NCBI GenBank assembly: GCA_018350325.1
Contig: JAEVLN010000025.1
Coordinates: 475,799-539,798 of the forward strand
Origin: Globodera rostochiensis
Taxonomy: Eukaryota; Nematoda; Chromadorea; Rhabditida; Heteroderidae
Reading direction: 5' to 3'
DNA length: 64,000 nt
This document shows positions 1 through 10,334 of this stretch, piece by piece. Within the stretch, counting starts at the first letter, position 1, and the number at the start of each line of letters is the position of its first letter. The notes beneath the pieces are model-generated. The model was not told where the DNA came from. It saw only the letters and a list, made by a program, of their open reading frames with translations, and did no database searches. The position numbers and the translations under genes were made by a program.

Positions 1-21
1 TCGGCGCGGTTCCCATTCCTG
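1..21. mobile_element. right end of a hAT-like element cut by the window edge
   Basis: The window opens with the reverse complement of the terminus seen at 25491 (CAGGGATGGGAACCGCGCC), ending in CATTCCTG. Other elements here with CAGGGATG termini carry 8-bp target duplications. The left part lies outside the window, so the duplication cannot be checked. Confidence 0.5.
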
Positions 22-643
22 GAGCGGATACAAATGCCGGGGATATCCGGACACGGATTTAAAAATTTCTATCCATTGCTATGGTCGGTGAGGCCTAAAA
101 ATGTCGGGGTTCGGGGATGAAGCCTAAAAGGCTTAAGCCTAACGAGGCCTGAGCCTAACGAACACCCCAAGAACCATTTTTTGTCTTAGAACGTTATATT
201 TTTTAGGATATGTTGCTTGACTGTTAATTTTATAGGATTTAATTTTTAAAAATTTTCCTTGTTGCCAGACTCAAAACTCAAGTGGCCACCAGACTCAAAC
301 CCCCAGACTCAAGTGGCCAGACTAACGACCCCTACCGAGCTTAGGCCTAAGCCACCCTAAGCTTAGGGGTTCAATCAGCGCATCAAATAACATAATTTCA
401 GACAATTTTGTATAAAATATTTTTTTACAAATTTTGACCCGTGGTGCGCAATTCTCCTTTTTTTGGGGTGCGCAATTCTCCGGTCCCCGATGCGGGCATT
501 TACATGAATTTTGCCAAAAAAAATTGAGGGGGTAGAAAAAATATATGGAAATATTCTGCCAATCAATTATTGGCCACTTTTTCAATAAAATTAAATCTAC
601 GCACAACATTTATTTATTAATATTAAATAAATAAAGTAATAAA
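22..643. other. intergenic; degenerate TTAGGC-like words and SHR 5' flank
   Basis: No gene seen. Between 110 and 370 there are scattered AGGCTTAGGC / GCCTAA words resembling the nematode telomere hexamer, but not in register. From about 480 to 640 the sequence matches the upstream flank of other SHR copies (the gggcatttacatgaa block, an ATTGGCCAC segment, then AT-rich leader), so the duplicated unit begins well upstream of its ATG. Confidence 0.5.
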
Positions 644-1055
644 AATGAAATTTTGGCTATTAATTATTATTTGATTCATTTAAACAAATTTAATCAAAAA
701 TGCCAATTCTGTGGGCGAAGGCGGGCAGGAATCAAAACTTTACAAAACATTCGATGAAATATTTGGAAAAGGATGGGACGATGAATGTAATGATTAGTGT
801 TCGGCACGATACGATAAATTCGATAATTATCGCAATAAATTTTTCGATAATTATCGCGATACTATCGATCGAAGAAAATCCGGATATTTCGATAATTTTC
901 GATAACGATAATTTATCGAAATATCGTATCGTTTATCGATCGAAGAAAATCCTAATACTTCGATAATTTTCGATAACGATAATTTATCGAAATATCGTAT
1001 CGTTTATCGATCGAAGCCATTTGCCGAACACTAGTAATGATTCAAAAGACGATGG
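644..1055 (+). pseudogene. SHR family copy split by a hAT element, 5' part only
   Basis: The reading starts MKFWLLII like other family members but meets TGA at codon 10 where others have TCA; a frameshift follows. The sequence then continues through the conserved leader (ATGCCAATTCTGTGGGCGAA) and the FDEIFGKGWDDE motif in another frame. It is interrupted at 795 by a transposon, resumes at 1034 with the duplicated target, and loses similarity near 1055. The HTH region is absent. A dead copy, 5' to the open copy at 1319 and in the same orientation. Confidence 0.85.
795..1033. mobile_element. hAT-like MITE with perfect 8-bp target duplication
   Basis: The ends are TAGTGTTCGGCA and its exact inverse TGCCGAACACTA. 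The flanks GTAATGAT at 787-794 and 1034-1041 are identical. The 239-bp interior is built from TATCGATA-type palindromic words, with a segment of about 74 bp present twice. It has no coding capacity. It is inserted inside the SHR pseudogene, so it postdates that copy. Confidence 0.93.
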
Positions 1056-1318
1056 GATGGGCGCTCTTTGGGGGAGAGAGGGGCGGGCATTCACATGAAG
1101 GGGGTGGGGGATAAATTAATGGAAATAATCTGCCAATCAATTTAATTTGCCACATTTTCAATAAAAATTAATTCTATTTCCAAAAATCTTATTAATATTT
1201 TATTTAAAAATTTAGACAAACCCATTAAAAATTTGGCTATTAATTATTACAAATACTAGTTTATTACTAAAATTTTTAACATTATTAATAAAATTTACAG
1301 AATTCTTAATTTTGATAA

Positions 1319-2233
1319 ATGAAATTTCGGCTTTTAATTTTTATTCCATTCTTTGCAACAAATTTAATCAAAAATGCCAATTCTGTGGGCGAAGGCGGGC
1401 AGGAATCAAAACTTTACAAAACATTCGATGAAATATTTGGAAAAGGATGGGATGATGAAAGTAATGATTCAAAAGACTTGAACTGTCATCATGTTAAAGA
1501 AGAAGTTCAAGACGGACAAGCTACAATCACTTCTGATCAGAAAAATATTGATGAAATATTGAAACAAAAATTTGATGAAATTTATGATGAAAATTGGTCG
1601 GAAGACGAAAACAATTCAGCGCCAGATCAAGATGAGAGTGTTGATGAACAGCAAAATGCGTCCAATGAATGTGAAAAATTTGAGTCTGATCAGCAAAAAC
1701 GTAAAATTATTCAAAAATTCCGTAAAATGAAAGATAATTATCAGGAAAAAAACAAACGCGCACATTCAGCTAAAGAATGGAATCAAATTGATGCAAAAAT
1801 ATCAAATAGTTTGGGTTTAAGTCGCACAAAAATTTATAAATGGAGAAAAGAATTGGGCTTAAGTCGAGAAACAAAGTCTAAATCAAAGTTTTCTGAGTTA
1901 GAAAAACGTCAAATTTTAAAACAATTTGATGAAATAAAAAGCAAATGTAAGAAGGCGAAACTCAAAAACATTTCAAAGCATGAAATCGATGGAAAATTTG
2001 CAAAAAAATTGCCCGTTTCTGAAAGAACAATTTATGAATGGAAGGGCGAATTTGGCCTTTCTGCCAGCAATAAATCGGATGCAACAAAAATTGGAATTTT
2101 AAAGAAATATGCCAAAATAAAAGGGGAAAATCCGAAAATGACAGATGCCGTTATTGCTGAAATGTTAAAGATTTCAACAGGCAGCCTAAGTAATTGGAAA
2201 AAACAATTTCAAGATGAAATTAAGAACTTTTAA
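1319..2233 (+). CDS. SHR family protein (signal peptide + three HTH units), open copy
   Basis: A 304-residue intronless frame. Residues 1-22 form a basic-hydrophobic signal peptide (MKFRLLIFIPFFATN...). Two acidic-aromatic motifs follow, FDEIFGKGWDDE (36-47) and FDEIYDENWSEDE (85-97). Three homeodomain-like units span about 127-182, 195-247 and 257-298; each has a first helix rich in Lys/Phe, then a helix-turn-helix closing with KIYKWRKELGL, TIYEWKGEFGL and SLSNWKKQF. Start chosen because all copies align from this Met. The pattern is like transposase or homeodomain HTHs, but no catalytic domain is present. Inference: a secreted, possibly nuclear DNA-binding protein. The 3' flank (2234-2330) is shared with the copies at 16856 and 28921. 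I know no named family for it. Confidence 0.8.
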   Translation: MKFRLLIFIPFFATNLIKNANSVGEGGQESKLYKTFDEIFGKGWDDESNDSKDLNCHHVKEEVQDGQATITSDQKNIDEILKQKFDEIYDENWSEDENNSAPDQDESVDEQQNASNECEKFESDQQKRKIIQKFRKMKDNYQEKNKRAHSAKEWNQIDAKISNSLGLSRTKIYKWRKELGLSRETKSKSKFSELEKRQILKQFDEIKSKCKKAKLKNISKHEIDGKFAKKLPVSERTIYEWKGEFGLSASNKSDATKIGILKKYAKIKGENPKMTDAVIAEMLKISTGSLSNWKKQFQDEIKNF

Positions 2234-4022
2234 TAATATACGGAGTTTGTGATACACTCGAGATTTTTTGGTTGCGGTCGGACTATGTTTAAATTTTTTT
2301 AAGGAATGTTTTTGTTTCTTTAAATTACTGTTGTATTCATATATTATAACGTTGAAGGTGTGTTTTTTTTTGTTTGTTTATCCTTCAGAGACTTTTGACA
2401 GAGAATGAGAGGAATGAGAAGATGGGGCAAAAATTAGGGTTGTAAAGAAAAAATAAGTGAGACCAGAAACGGATTTTTTTTTTTTAAATTATCTTTCATT
2501 TTACAAATTGGCATTAACAAATATTATGTTTTCATATCGCAACACATTGACAAATATAGTTTTATACCGACAAAGTTAAAGAATAGGCAAAACGGTAAAA
2601 CCAGGTGGAACTCGAACCCACGTCCTCCATTTGGATAATTTGAATTTTCGTTTTTCGGTAGAAACGGCTTGCGAATGTACTTCGTTATGTATTAATCACC
2701 AAGAATTGTACTATTACTCTCTTCCGCGATAATCTCAGAAAAAAATTTATTTTACTCGATGAGATATTTCTTTTAGGCACAACAGTAGGTGCAATTGTGA
2801 TGGAGAGGCAGATTTTTGATGAGTTAATTTATGGTTTTATTTTAATTTTGCTATCTTCGTTGAGAGAAAACGACGTGTGAAGTGGTTCAAATGAGGCGTC
2901 TCCGTAAAATTTTGAAATTCATTAAGGTTATTTTCTTCCAAATTAGGGCCGAAGAACGGTAAGGTGAAGTCAAATTCAGCGAAGAATTCGTCTTCTTAGT
3001 CAAAATATAGTAAGTCGGGTGTGGGTTTTCACCAGTGGCGTTTGAGACTTTTCGGCACAGTTTAACCATTTGTTTATCGGATTTTAAGGATTATTACGAG
3101 AGAATTCTCGTTGTATTTCTTCCGCACAGCGTTTCAGTCGGTCTGATTCAGTTTTTAAATCCACAGCGTAACTTGAGATACTAAGGGGTTCATTAATTTC
3201 AGTTGTGTGTATGTGTATTCCAGCCAAGAACAAAAGGATCAAAGTGAACGTAATCTGGATACGATTGGAAGTGAATTTTCAACGACTCGAGACCGGCTTT
3301 TGTTTGATACGGGTGGGGGTCTCAATTATCGTTTGAATTTGTTTGATCAACCGTTGGTTGTAACTGATATGCGTCTGGCTTTGTCCATAGCTGCTTGTAC
3401 AGAACAAGAGCGGTCGTGAAGAACGCGAGTCTTTTGACTGTGACTGAGTTCCGTTGGTGATGCTGCAGGGCAGTTTCGATTACCCGCTGTATTTGTCGTT
3501 TGGTGACTGGATCTAGCTGACCGGCCTTAGGTGTATATGTTAGCCCCGACCCCGAGTCGGGGATGGGGTTCGAGGTTAGAAGTGTCGGGCTCTGGGAAAA
3601 TCACGAAAATGGCCTAAATTTGCGTGGTCGGAGACGAGGTCGGGGTGACAACCCGATTTCTAACTTTAATTCCGACTTTCCAAAAAACTTTCAACACCGC
3701 AAAAAAATGCGACACTTAGGCTTAGACTTAGGCATAAAACAGTGGACCCGCACGGCCCTAATAGAAGCGGCCGGAAATTGTCACCACATCTTCCAATTAA
3801 TTTTAGGGTTGGAAGAAATTTGGAAAATAATCGCCAACATTATTGATTTTCTGAGTAACTCCAATTTATATGGGCTAAAAAAATTCACAATTTTAATTAT
3901 TTTATTTCATTTTGGTTGTATGAATATCTTTAACACAAAATCCTTGACAATTTTTCAATGAATTTCCATTTAAATTATAAAATTAATTAGTAAATTCATA
4001 GATTGTTTTTTACCCAAATAAG
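2234..4022. other. intergenic, no convincing gene
   Basis: The first 100 bases are SHR 3' flank. Around 2600-2640 the minus strand has a tRNA B-box-like GGTTCGAGTTCC without a clear A box. A 70-codon plus-strand frame at 3207-3419 has reasonable composition but matches nothing I recognise and lacks splice context, so it is not called. Positions 3540-3740 are repeat debris with TTAGGC-like words. Confidence 0.4.
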
Positions 4023-5085
4023 ATGGAAGAGTTTTGTGCTATAATTTTGGTGGCATTCTTCGTAATAAATTCACTGCACAAAGCCGAATCCGTACAATTA
4101 GAGAAATTGGAAGAATTGTCACTCCAAACATTTGACGAATTATTCGTAGATGATTGGTGGGACAAAGATGAAGCCGAAGATTTGAAAACGCCGGCGCCAA
4201 CAATCTTTGAACAAAATGTCCATCACCAAATCGACCGACAGAACACCCAAATTGGACAAATTGAACCCAATTCAACTGATCAGCTTGGACAAATTGAACC
4301 CAATTCAACTGATCAGCTTGGACAAATTGAACCCAATTCAACTGATCAAAATCCTTCTCTCACAGAGTCTGATCACTCTGGACAAATTGAACCCAAATCA
4401 ACTAATCAGAATTTACAGAGACTGATCACTCTGATAATGCCAAAAATGGCAAAGAACAGAACGAAATAATGAAAGAAACTTCTTCAAATGAAAATATTGC
4501 CGAAGAGGAGCGAAAACGTAAAATAATCGACAAATTCCATGCAATTAAAGACGAATTTAAGCAAAAAGGAATATATTCAAAAAAAGAATGGCATCAAATT
4601 GAAAAAAAAATTGCTAAACATTTAAAAGCCAATCGCACAAAAATATATGATTGGAAAAAAGAATTTGGCCTAATTCGAAAAATGCATAACTTTGGGAAGG
4701 AAAAAAATGAGCGAAAAAAATTGGTAGAGAAATTTGATCAAATGAAAGCCGAGTTAAAGCGGGGCGGATTCAAAAACTCTCAAAATAAATTAGATAAAAC
4801 TGTCGCAAAACAGTTGGGCCTAAGTCATACAACAATTCAAAATTGGAAACAAAAACTTGGCCAAACCGGTGAGTATTTCAAACTCAATTTTATTATTTAT
4901 TTATATTAATTCAAAATTCTTTTGCAGAAACAAATAAATACACCCACAGTAAACAAAAGGAATTGATGAAACGTTATTATGAAATTAAAGACCAAAACTC
5001 TAAAATTAGAGACGAGGACATTGCCAAAATGTTGAAAATTGGAACACGCACATTGGTTAATTGGAAAAAGCAATTTAAACGTTAG
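4023..5085 (+). pseudogene. SHR family, variant subfamily; frameshifted, one intron
   Basis: Starts MEEFCAIILVAFFVIN (signal peptide), then one acidic motif FDELFVDDWWDKDEAE. Tandem GQIEPNSTDQL repeats follow, and near 4405-4420 the frame slips so that the N-terminal frame stops at 4469. The downstream frame continues through HTH unit 1 (KIYDWKKEFGL) and unit 2 (TIQNWKQKLG). A canonical intron 4869-4927 (GTGAGT...GCAG) joins unit 3 (TLVNWKKQFKR, stop at 5083-5085). The sister copy at 63467 runs through the same region without a shift, which identifies the slip. The first frame alone could still give a short secreted protein. Confidence 0.7.
4244..4420 (+). repeat. 33-bp coding minisatellite
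   Basis: About three full and one or two degenerate copies of a 33-bp unit encoding GQIEPNSTDQL in the gene frame. The sister copy at 63467 has a single unit, so the array expanded here. Because 33 is divisible by three, unit gain keeps frame; the frameshift lies at the degenerate 3' edge. Confidence 0.85.
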
Positions 5086-5284
5086 CAATTCCATCAAAAT
5101 TCTGTCGATGGACATTCTGTGGAAGAGAATGCCGCGGCAAATGTTCAGGAAATTGAGAATTCGAATTTGGAAAGTATTTGAATAGGCAAGGATTAAAAAC
5201 CCCAAATCTGTTACAAAATCATCATATCTTCCTGAATTTAACTTCAATTTTCTTAATAAAGATTGTCATTTTTGTAAAAATTTT

Positions 5285-5310
5285 CTCGGCGGCGCCTATC
5301 GGCACCGCCT
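5285..5310. repeat. GC hairpin repeat, reverse orientation
   Basis: GGCGGCGCCTATCGGCACCGCC forms a 9-bp stem with a TATC loop. It is one of at least 15 copies of the same core in the window. Confidence 0.8.
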
Positions 5311-6587
5311 AGTGATTTTTAAACCGCGGGGGGGGGGGGGGGGGAACGCGCGGGGACCCGCGGAGCGGGCACGCGCGAGACCCCCAGCCGGGTCACGCGC
5401 AGACTTCTTCCGGAGCCCGGAGTCTCGCCCCACCTACTGGCCGCCGTAGTCGAGTGTGCGGTACTTTTGAGCAAGAGAAATGTTTTGAGAGGGCGTTTTG
5501 ATAAAATGGCCTTATTCATTGAAATTACACAATGCCAAATCATGATTTCTCCTTTAAAATTACAAATATTTAAACTTCCAGCCTAATCTTCATTTTCCAA
5601 GGACATTCTTGGAAATAAGAACATTTTCATTTTTCCAAGATCGAGGGTTCATTTCCAAGGACTGTCCTTGGAATCCAAGGACGAATCGGACCCCTGTATT
5701 AGAGGAAATGTTTATTTGTAAAAATCGTAGCAATTTTCGCATCCGGTCCGAAGGTCGAAAATGTTGTAACTTTCTTTATCCTAAACCGATTAGGTCGAAC
5801 ATAATACCAAATGAAAGCTTGCGATGAGTTAGTGTTATCATTAGGGCTTCCACTTTTAGGCAAATGCCTATTTTTTTTGCGAACTTGGCACAGTGAGTTA
5901 ACCACGAAAAAAATTGTTTTTAGCTTTAATTGGAGCTTCTAAAGTGGACTTTATAATGCCTATTTTGGGGTTTTCGTGCCTAATGCCTACATATTTCGAC
6001 ATTTTTGTGCCTATTTCATGCCTATTTCGACATTTTTGGCGACTTTTTTCAGGATTTTGAGATATTTTGCAAAAAATGCCAAAAAAAGGCATACCTGAAG
6101 CGATTGAAAAATTGGGTAATAGTTTAGTTTATACTAGAGTGCGGCGCGGGATTGATTCCGCGCGGGATTTTGCGGGATCCCGCGCCGCAATCTCGCATTT
6201 TTTGCGATTTGCGGGATTAATCCCGCAAATCCGATCCCGCACGAGATTTTTGTTTTGTAATTCCGCAGCGGGATCCGCAAATTGGTATGCGGATCCCGCA
6301 ATTGGAAATTTTGTTAGTGAATAATGTCAGTTTATTCAAAATTAGCACAGACGTTTTGCCAAATCCATCAAATTAAAAGACTCGATGCTCACAAATTACA
6401 CGTGGAGTAATAAGTAGGGAGTATAATTATATGCACATGCATGTTTTTTCCTGAACTGGGAACGGTCTGAAACGCACGAAAAACGTGTTTTCAGCTTGGT
6501 TTGGAGCTTCTAGAACGCATTTCCATGTGCATATTTTGCATATTTTTGCATATTTCGCGATTTATGTGCATATTTACATATTTGTGC

Positions 6588-6755
6588 ATAACTCGAATCT
6601 GAGCTCGATTTCGGCCAATTCCGAACTCCAGACCCGAATTCGAACATTTTTCAAAAATTCAAAATTTCCCAAAAATCAAATTTGGCCTCAAATCTTTGTT
6701 CGAATTCGGGTCTGCGGTTTGGAATTGGCCGAAATGGAGCTCAGATTCGAGTTAT
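6588..6755. mobile_element. foldback element (58-bp inverted arms)
   Basis: The left arm starts ATAACTCGAATCTGAGCTCG and the right arm ends CGAGCTCAGATTCGAGTTAT in near-perfect inverse, with a short AT-rich spacer. Arms share the core GGCCAATTCCGAACTCC..GACCCGAATTCGAAC with partial copies at 43398, 45888, 46805, 47405 and 56750. No clean target duplication was found. Confidence 0.75.
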
Positions 6756-7118
6756 ACGACCCCGATTCGGCTGCGTTCATTTCAGTGCCGGACACTTCAG
6801 TGCCAGCAACTTTGAAAGTCTATAACTCTTTTTAAACTCAACCAAATCAAACAAACAAGATGTCTTTCGAAGATCCAAGCTTTAAAAGCGGTTTTCGATC
6901 CTAAAATATGACCAATCCTATCTCGGGTATTTGAAGATTTTTAAGCCTATTTTGGCATTTTTAGCGACTTTTGAACATTGGTGCCTATTTTGACCTTTTT
7001 AAAAAAATTTCTTAAGAAAAAATAAAATAAAATTCGAATGTTTTTTTTGTCAGGATCAGTTTTATAGAATTTCGTGCCTTTTATGCAAAGGACCCCCACA
7101 AAGTCCGTATGTATATTT

Positions 7119-7983
7119 TCAAAGGTTCTTAATTTCTTCTTTAAATTGTTTTTTCCAATTACTTAGGCTGCCTGTTGAAATCTTTAACATTTCAGCAATA
7201 ACGGCATCTGTCATTTTCGGATTTTCCCCATTTATTTTGGCATATTTCTTTAAAATTCCAATTTTTGTTGCATCAGAAATTTTGTTGCTGACAGAAAGGC
7301 AAAATTTGCGCTTCCAGTCATAAATTGTGCTGGCACTTACACCCAATTTTTTCGCAATTTTCCCATCAAGTTCATTCATTAAAATATTTTTGAGTTTTGC
7401 CTTCTTACATTTGCTTTTTATCTGATCAAATTGTTTCAAAATATTACGTTTTTCTAACTCAGAAAACTTTTTGTTTAAACCCAATTCTTTTCTCCATTTA
7501 TAAATTTTTGTGCGACTTAAACCCAAACCATTTGATATTTTTGCATCAAATTGATTCCATTCTTTAGCTGAGTGTGCGCCTGTTTTTTCCCGGTAATTTT
7601 CTTTCATTTTACGGAATTTTTGAATAATTTCCCATTTTTGTTGATCAGACTCAATTTTTTCACATTCATTTGACTCATTTTGTAGTTCATCAACACTTTG
7701 ATCTTGATCAGTTGAGTTATTTTGATCAGACAAATGTTTCTTAGAATTTTGCTGATCAAGATCATCCGCGTTTTCGTCTTCCGACCAATTTTCATCATAA
7801 ATTTCATCAAATTTCTGTTTCAATATTTCATCAATATTTTTCTGATCAGAATCCTTTTCCAAATATTTCATCAAATGATTTGTAAAGTTTTGATTCTTTT
7901 CCGTGTTCGCCCACAGAATTTGCATTTTGGATCAAATATGTTGCAGAAACTAAGGAAATAATAATTATTAGCCGAAATTTCAT
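7119..7983 (-). pseudogene. SHR family copy with internal deletion and frameshift
   Basis: The conserved start (MKFRLIIIISLVSATYLIQ, ATG at 7981-7983) and leader are intact, but about 80 bp is missing after FGKG, between GGAAAAGGAT and TCTGATCAG, which gives an immediate stop near 7850. Downstream the HTH region is fully open in the other frame (an in-frame ATG gives 268 codons from 7925), with the SDQKNIDE start, the longer acidic linker (DQQNSKKHLSDQNN) and all three HTH units. Closest in sequence to the copies at 10335 and 24305. The signal-peptide form is lost. Confidence 0.8.
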
Positions 7984-8315
7984 CTTTTATTGACTAGAAT
8001 TTACCTTAATAAAAATATTAAAATAAATCTTTAGAAAATAGAATTAATTTTTATTGAATGTGGCTAATCAAAAATTGATTGGCATATTATTAGTATAGGG
8101 AATCATTAACAAAAGATATGTAAATGATCAAAAATAATTTTTAAAATGATAAAAAAATGTGAAATGCCTTCACAATTCAAAAAAAGATAAACTCATAAAA
8201 TTAAAAAATGGCTAGCGTTCTTTACAAAAAATAAAAAAATAAATTAATAAACGCTTTAACACACTGCTACGTATCAGGACGCTTTTTCAATGCAATTTTT
8301 GACGACGGCAGCGTC

Positions 8316-8857
8316 AGTTATTCATTCTCGGTCTCGGTCTCGAGCCTCGGGGTCAAGTCTCGGTCTCGAGTCTCTCGGTCTCGAGTCTCGGGGTTAGGTC
8401 TCGGTCTCGAGTCTCGGGTTCAAGTCTCGGTATCGAGTCTCGGGGTCAAGTCTCGGTCTCGAGTCTCGGGGTCAAGTCTCGGTCTCGAGTCTCGGGGTCA
8501 AGTCTCGGTCTCGAGTCTCGGAGTCAAGTCTCGGTCTCGAGTCTCGGAGTCAAGTCTCGGTCTCGAGTTTCGGGGTCAGGTCTCGGTCTCGAGTCTCAAC
8601 TCGAGAAAAGTCTCGGGTTTTTTGGGTTTCGGTCTCGGTATCGAGTCTTGGGGTCAAGTCTCGGTCTCGGTATCGAGTCTCGGGGTCAAGTCTCAGTCTC
8701 GGTCTCGAGTCTCGGGGTCAAGTCTCAGTATCGAGTCTCGGGGTCAAGTCTCGGTTTCGGTCTCGAGTCTCGGGGTCAAGTCTCGGTCTCGGTCTCGAGT
8801 CTCGGTGTTAGGTCTCGGTCTCGAGTATCGGGAAATTTTGGGTCTCGTGCATCACTC
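8316..8857. repeat. CTCGG minisatellite, truncated relative of the hAT MITE at 26978
   Basis: About 20 copies of a 26-bp unit (TCTCGGTCTCGAGTCTCGGG plus GTCAAG). The right edge is TCTCGTGCATCACT, the terminus of the elements ending at 23717 and 27813, while no left terminus or duplication is found. I read it as an expanded internal array of that MITE family with its left end lost. Confidence 0.75.
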
Positions 8858-9512
8858 TACTCTCCTCCAACTCCGTCGCCCCGTCCCCCGGTGTGCTCCA
8901 TCAGCCTCCCCCCCCCACATGCCATTTTCTTATAAATAACATCCATCGATTGTCGAATGCACCACGAAAATTGCATCATGGTTATATTATTGTATGGTCG
9001 AAACTGGGGGAAGGGGAGGGGGCGGAAACGTTGGGTGTGCTGCTTGCTGTTGATGGGTGGGAGGCTCTCTGATTTTTTGGGAACGGTGGGGGTACGGACG
9101 GCAAACTTGATAGATGATCGTTTGGATGTGGGGCAGAAATTGTGGGAGGAGGGGGTAGGGGGGGCGGCGTGTGTGATTAAGTTTAATTAATTAGAAACTA
9201 ATTAATAGTATGGTTGGTATTCATGAAGGCCCGCCATGCTGCTGAATTTTATGGTGTTTAATGGTTGTTTTTATTTTTATAAAATTAAAAGCGCCTACGC
9301 AATAAAATAAATTTAAAAAATATCGAAAAGTTTGTTCGCCGAATTCGGGGGTAATTTAATTAAATTAATTGCCACGCAATCGCCAGAAAGTGCCGTTGTT
9401 TTATTTGTTAACTTTAAGCCTTATTTTTTGATTGAAAGTTTGTGCTTTCCAAAAAATGAGTTTAATAAACTTTCCAATGCAATAAAATATAAAAATTATA
9501 TAAAATAAACTA

Positions 9513-9698
9513 CTATATCTTAAGACTTTTGATATTCGGCGGGTGAGAAAGGATAAACATTTTTGATTGGATTTGTTGTGTGAATAAAGTGTAGAAATTC
9601 ACATGAACTTCCAATTTTTCGGCTATTGTAAAAATGCGACGTTTTTTTGAGATAGCAGTAATATCCGGCTCCTCCTCGGTGAAATCGTCGTCACTCAT
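9513..9698 (-). CDS. possible first exon of a transposase-like gene
   Basis: A 61-codon minus frame beginning MSDDDFTEEEPDITAISKKR then RRIFTIAEKLEV. An acidic start followed by basic residues and an FTIAEKLEV-like helix resembles N-termini of HTH transposases of the pogo/CENP-B type. A GT follows EKLE, so an exon end is possible. No downstream exon was found; it could be a fragment or chance. Confidence 0.25.
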   Translation of the reverse strand: MSDDDFTEEEPDITAISKKRRIFTIAEKLEVHVNFYTLFTQQIQSKMFILSHPPNIKSLKI

Positions 9699-9792
9699 TT
9701 TTATTAGTTGACGCTTAATTTTACTTAAGTTAATGGCGAAAAATAATAACTTAGGTAATAGGTTCTTAGATAATTTTGAAAGTTCACGGCTT

Positions 9793-10000
9793 AGGGGGGG
9801 GCCTACAATTAGAGAGGGGGCTTCAAATAGAGAGGGGGCTTCAAATAGAGAGGGGGCTTCAAATAGAGAGGGGGCTACAATTAGAGAGGGGGCTTCAAAT
9901 AGAGAGGGGGCGTCTATTTTTCAACCACCCTCGAGGGGGGGGCTACAATTAGAGAGGGGGCTTCAAATAGAGAGGGGGCTACTAATAGAGAAAATACGGT
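9793..10000 (+). repeat. 18-bp minisatellite
   Basis: About ten copies of GAGGGGGCTTCAAATAGA and variants (CTACAATTAGA), open in one frame as REGASN. Strand-biased G content. No gene context. Confidence 0.85.
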
Positions 10001-10334
10001 ATGTTGCAACTGAAAAAAATTGAAAATAAAAAACAAAACATAAATTTATTTGTGACAATCTAAAATTTGTTTAAATTTAAATAGGTGAATAAATACAAAA
10101 CTTTTTTAATAGTAAAAATTAAAATTGTAAATTAAATAGGCGATTAAGACTTTGATCGATCATGGGAGTCAATCGATAAAAAAATACAAAAGAAACCTTA
10201 AAATGGACAGTCCCCCAAAGTCGATATCCAAACACATTAATTATAAATAAAATCTGCATTTTTTGCGTTTTAGAATCCTCAAAATCTATTTTTTATTAAT
10301 TATAAACGTGTAATTTATGACAAAGTCCGATATT

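Larger units (their letters stand above)
5086..7118. other. intergenic repeat debris
   Basis: No gene supported. It contains one GC hairpin repeat (5285), a G run of about 17 (5329), a GC-rich block to 5460, GCGGGAT-rich palindromic words at 6135-6300, a long foldback (6588-6755), and a CAGTGCCGGACACTTCAGTG segment near 6780 that matches the unit of the array at 53036. Confidence 0.5.
7984..10334. other. intergenic with minisatellites
   Basis: 7984-8100 is SHR 5' flank. Then come the CTCGG array (8316-8857), a GC-rich stretch without credible exons (8860-9180), AT-rich DNA and the 18-bp array at 9793. No gene other than the weak frame at 9513. Confidence 0.4.

Noticed and set aside
3207..3419. 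70-codon plus frame (MYVYSSQEQKDQSERN...)
   Set aside because: Plausible composition, but no domain, no splice context and no second copy; left as intergenic.
110..3740. Interstitial telomere repeats (TTAGGC-like words near 120, 340, 3715 and 29960)
   Set aside because: Words are out of register and mixed with AAGCCACCCT motifs; more likely ends of a repeat family than telomeric DNA.
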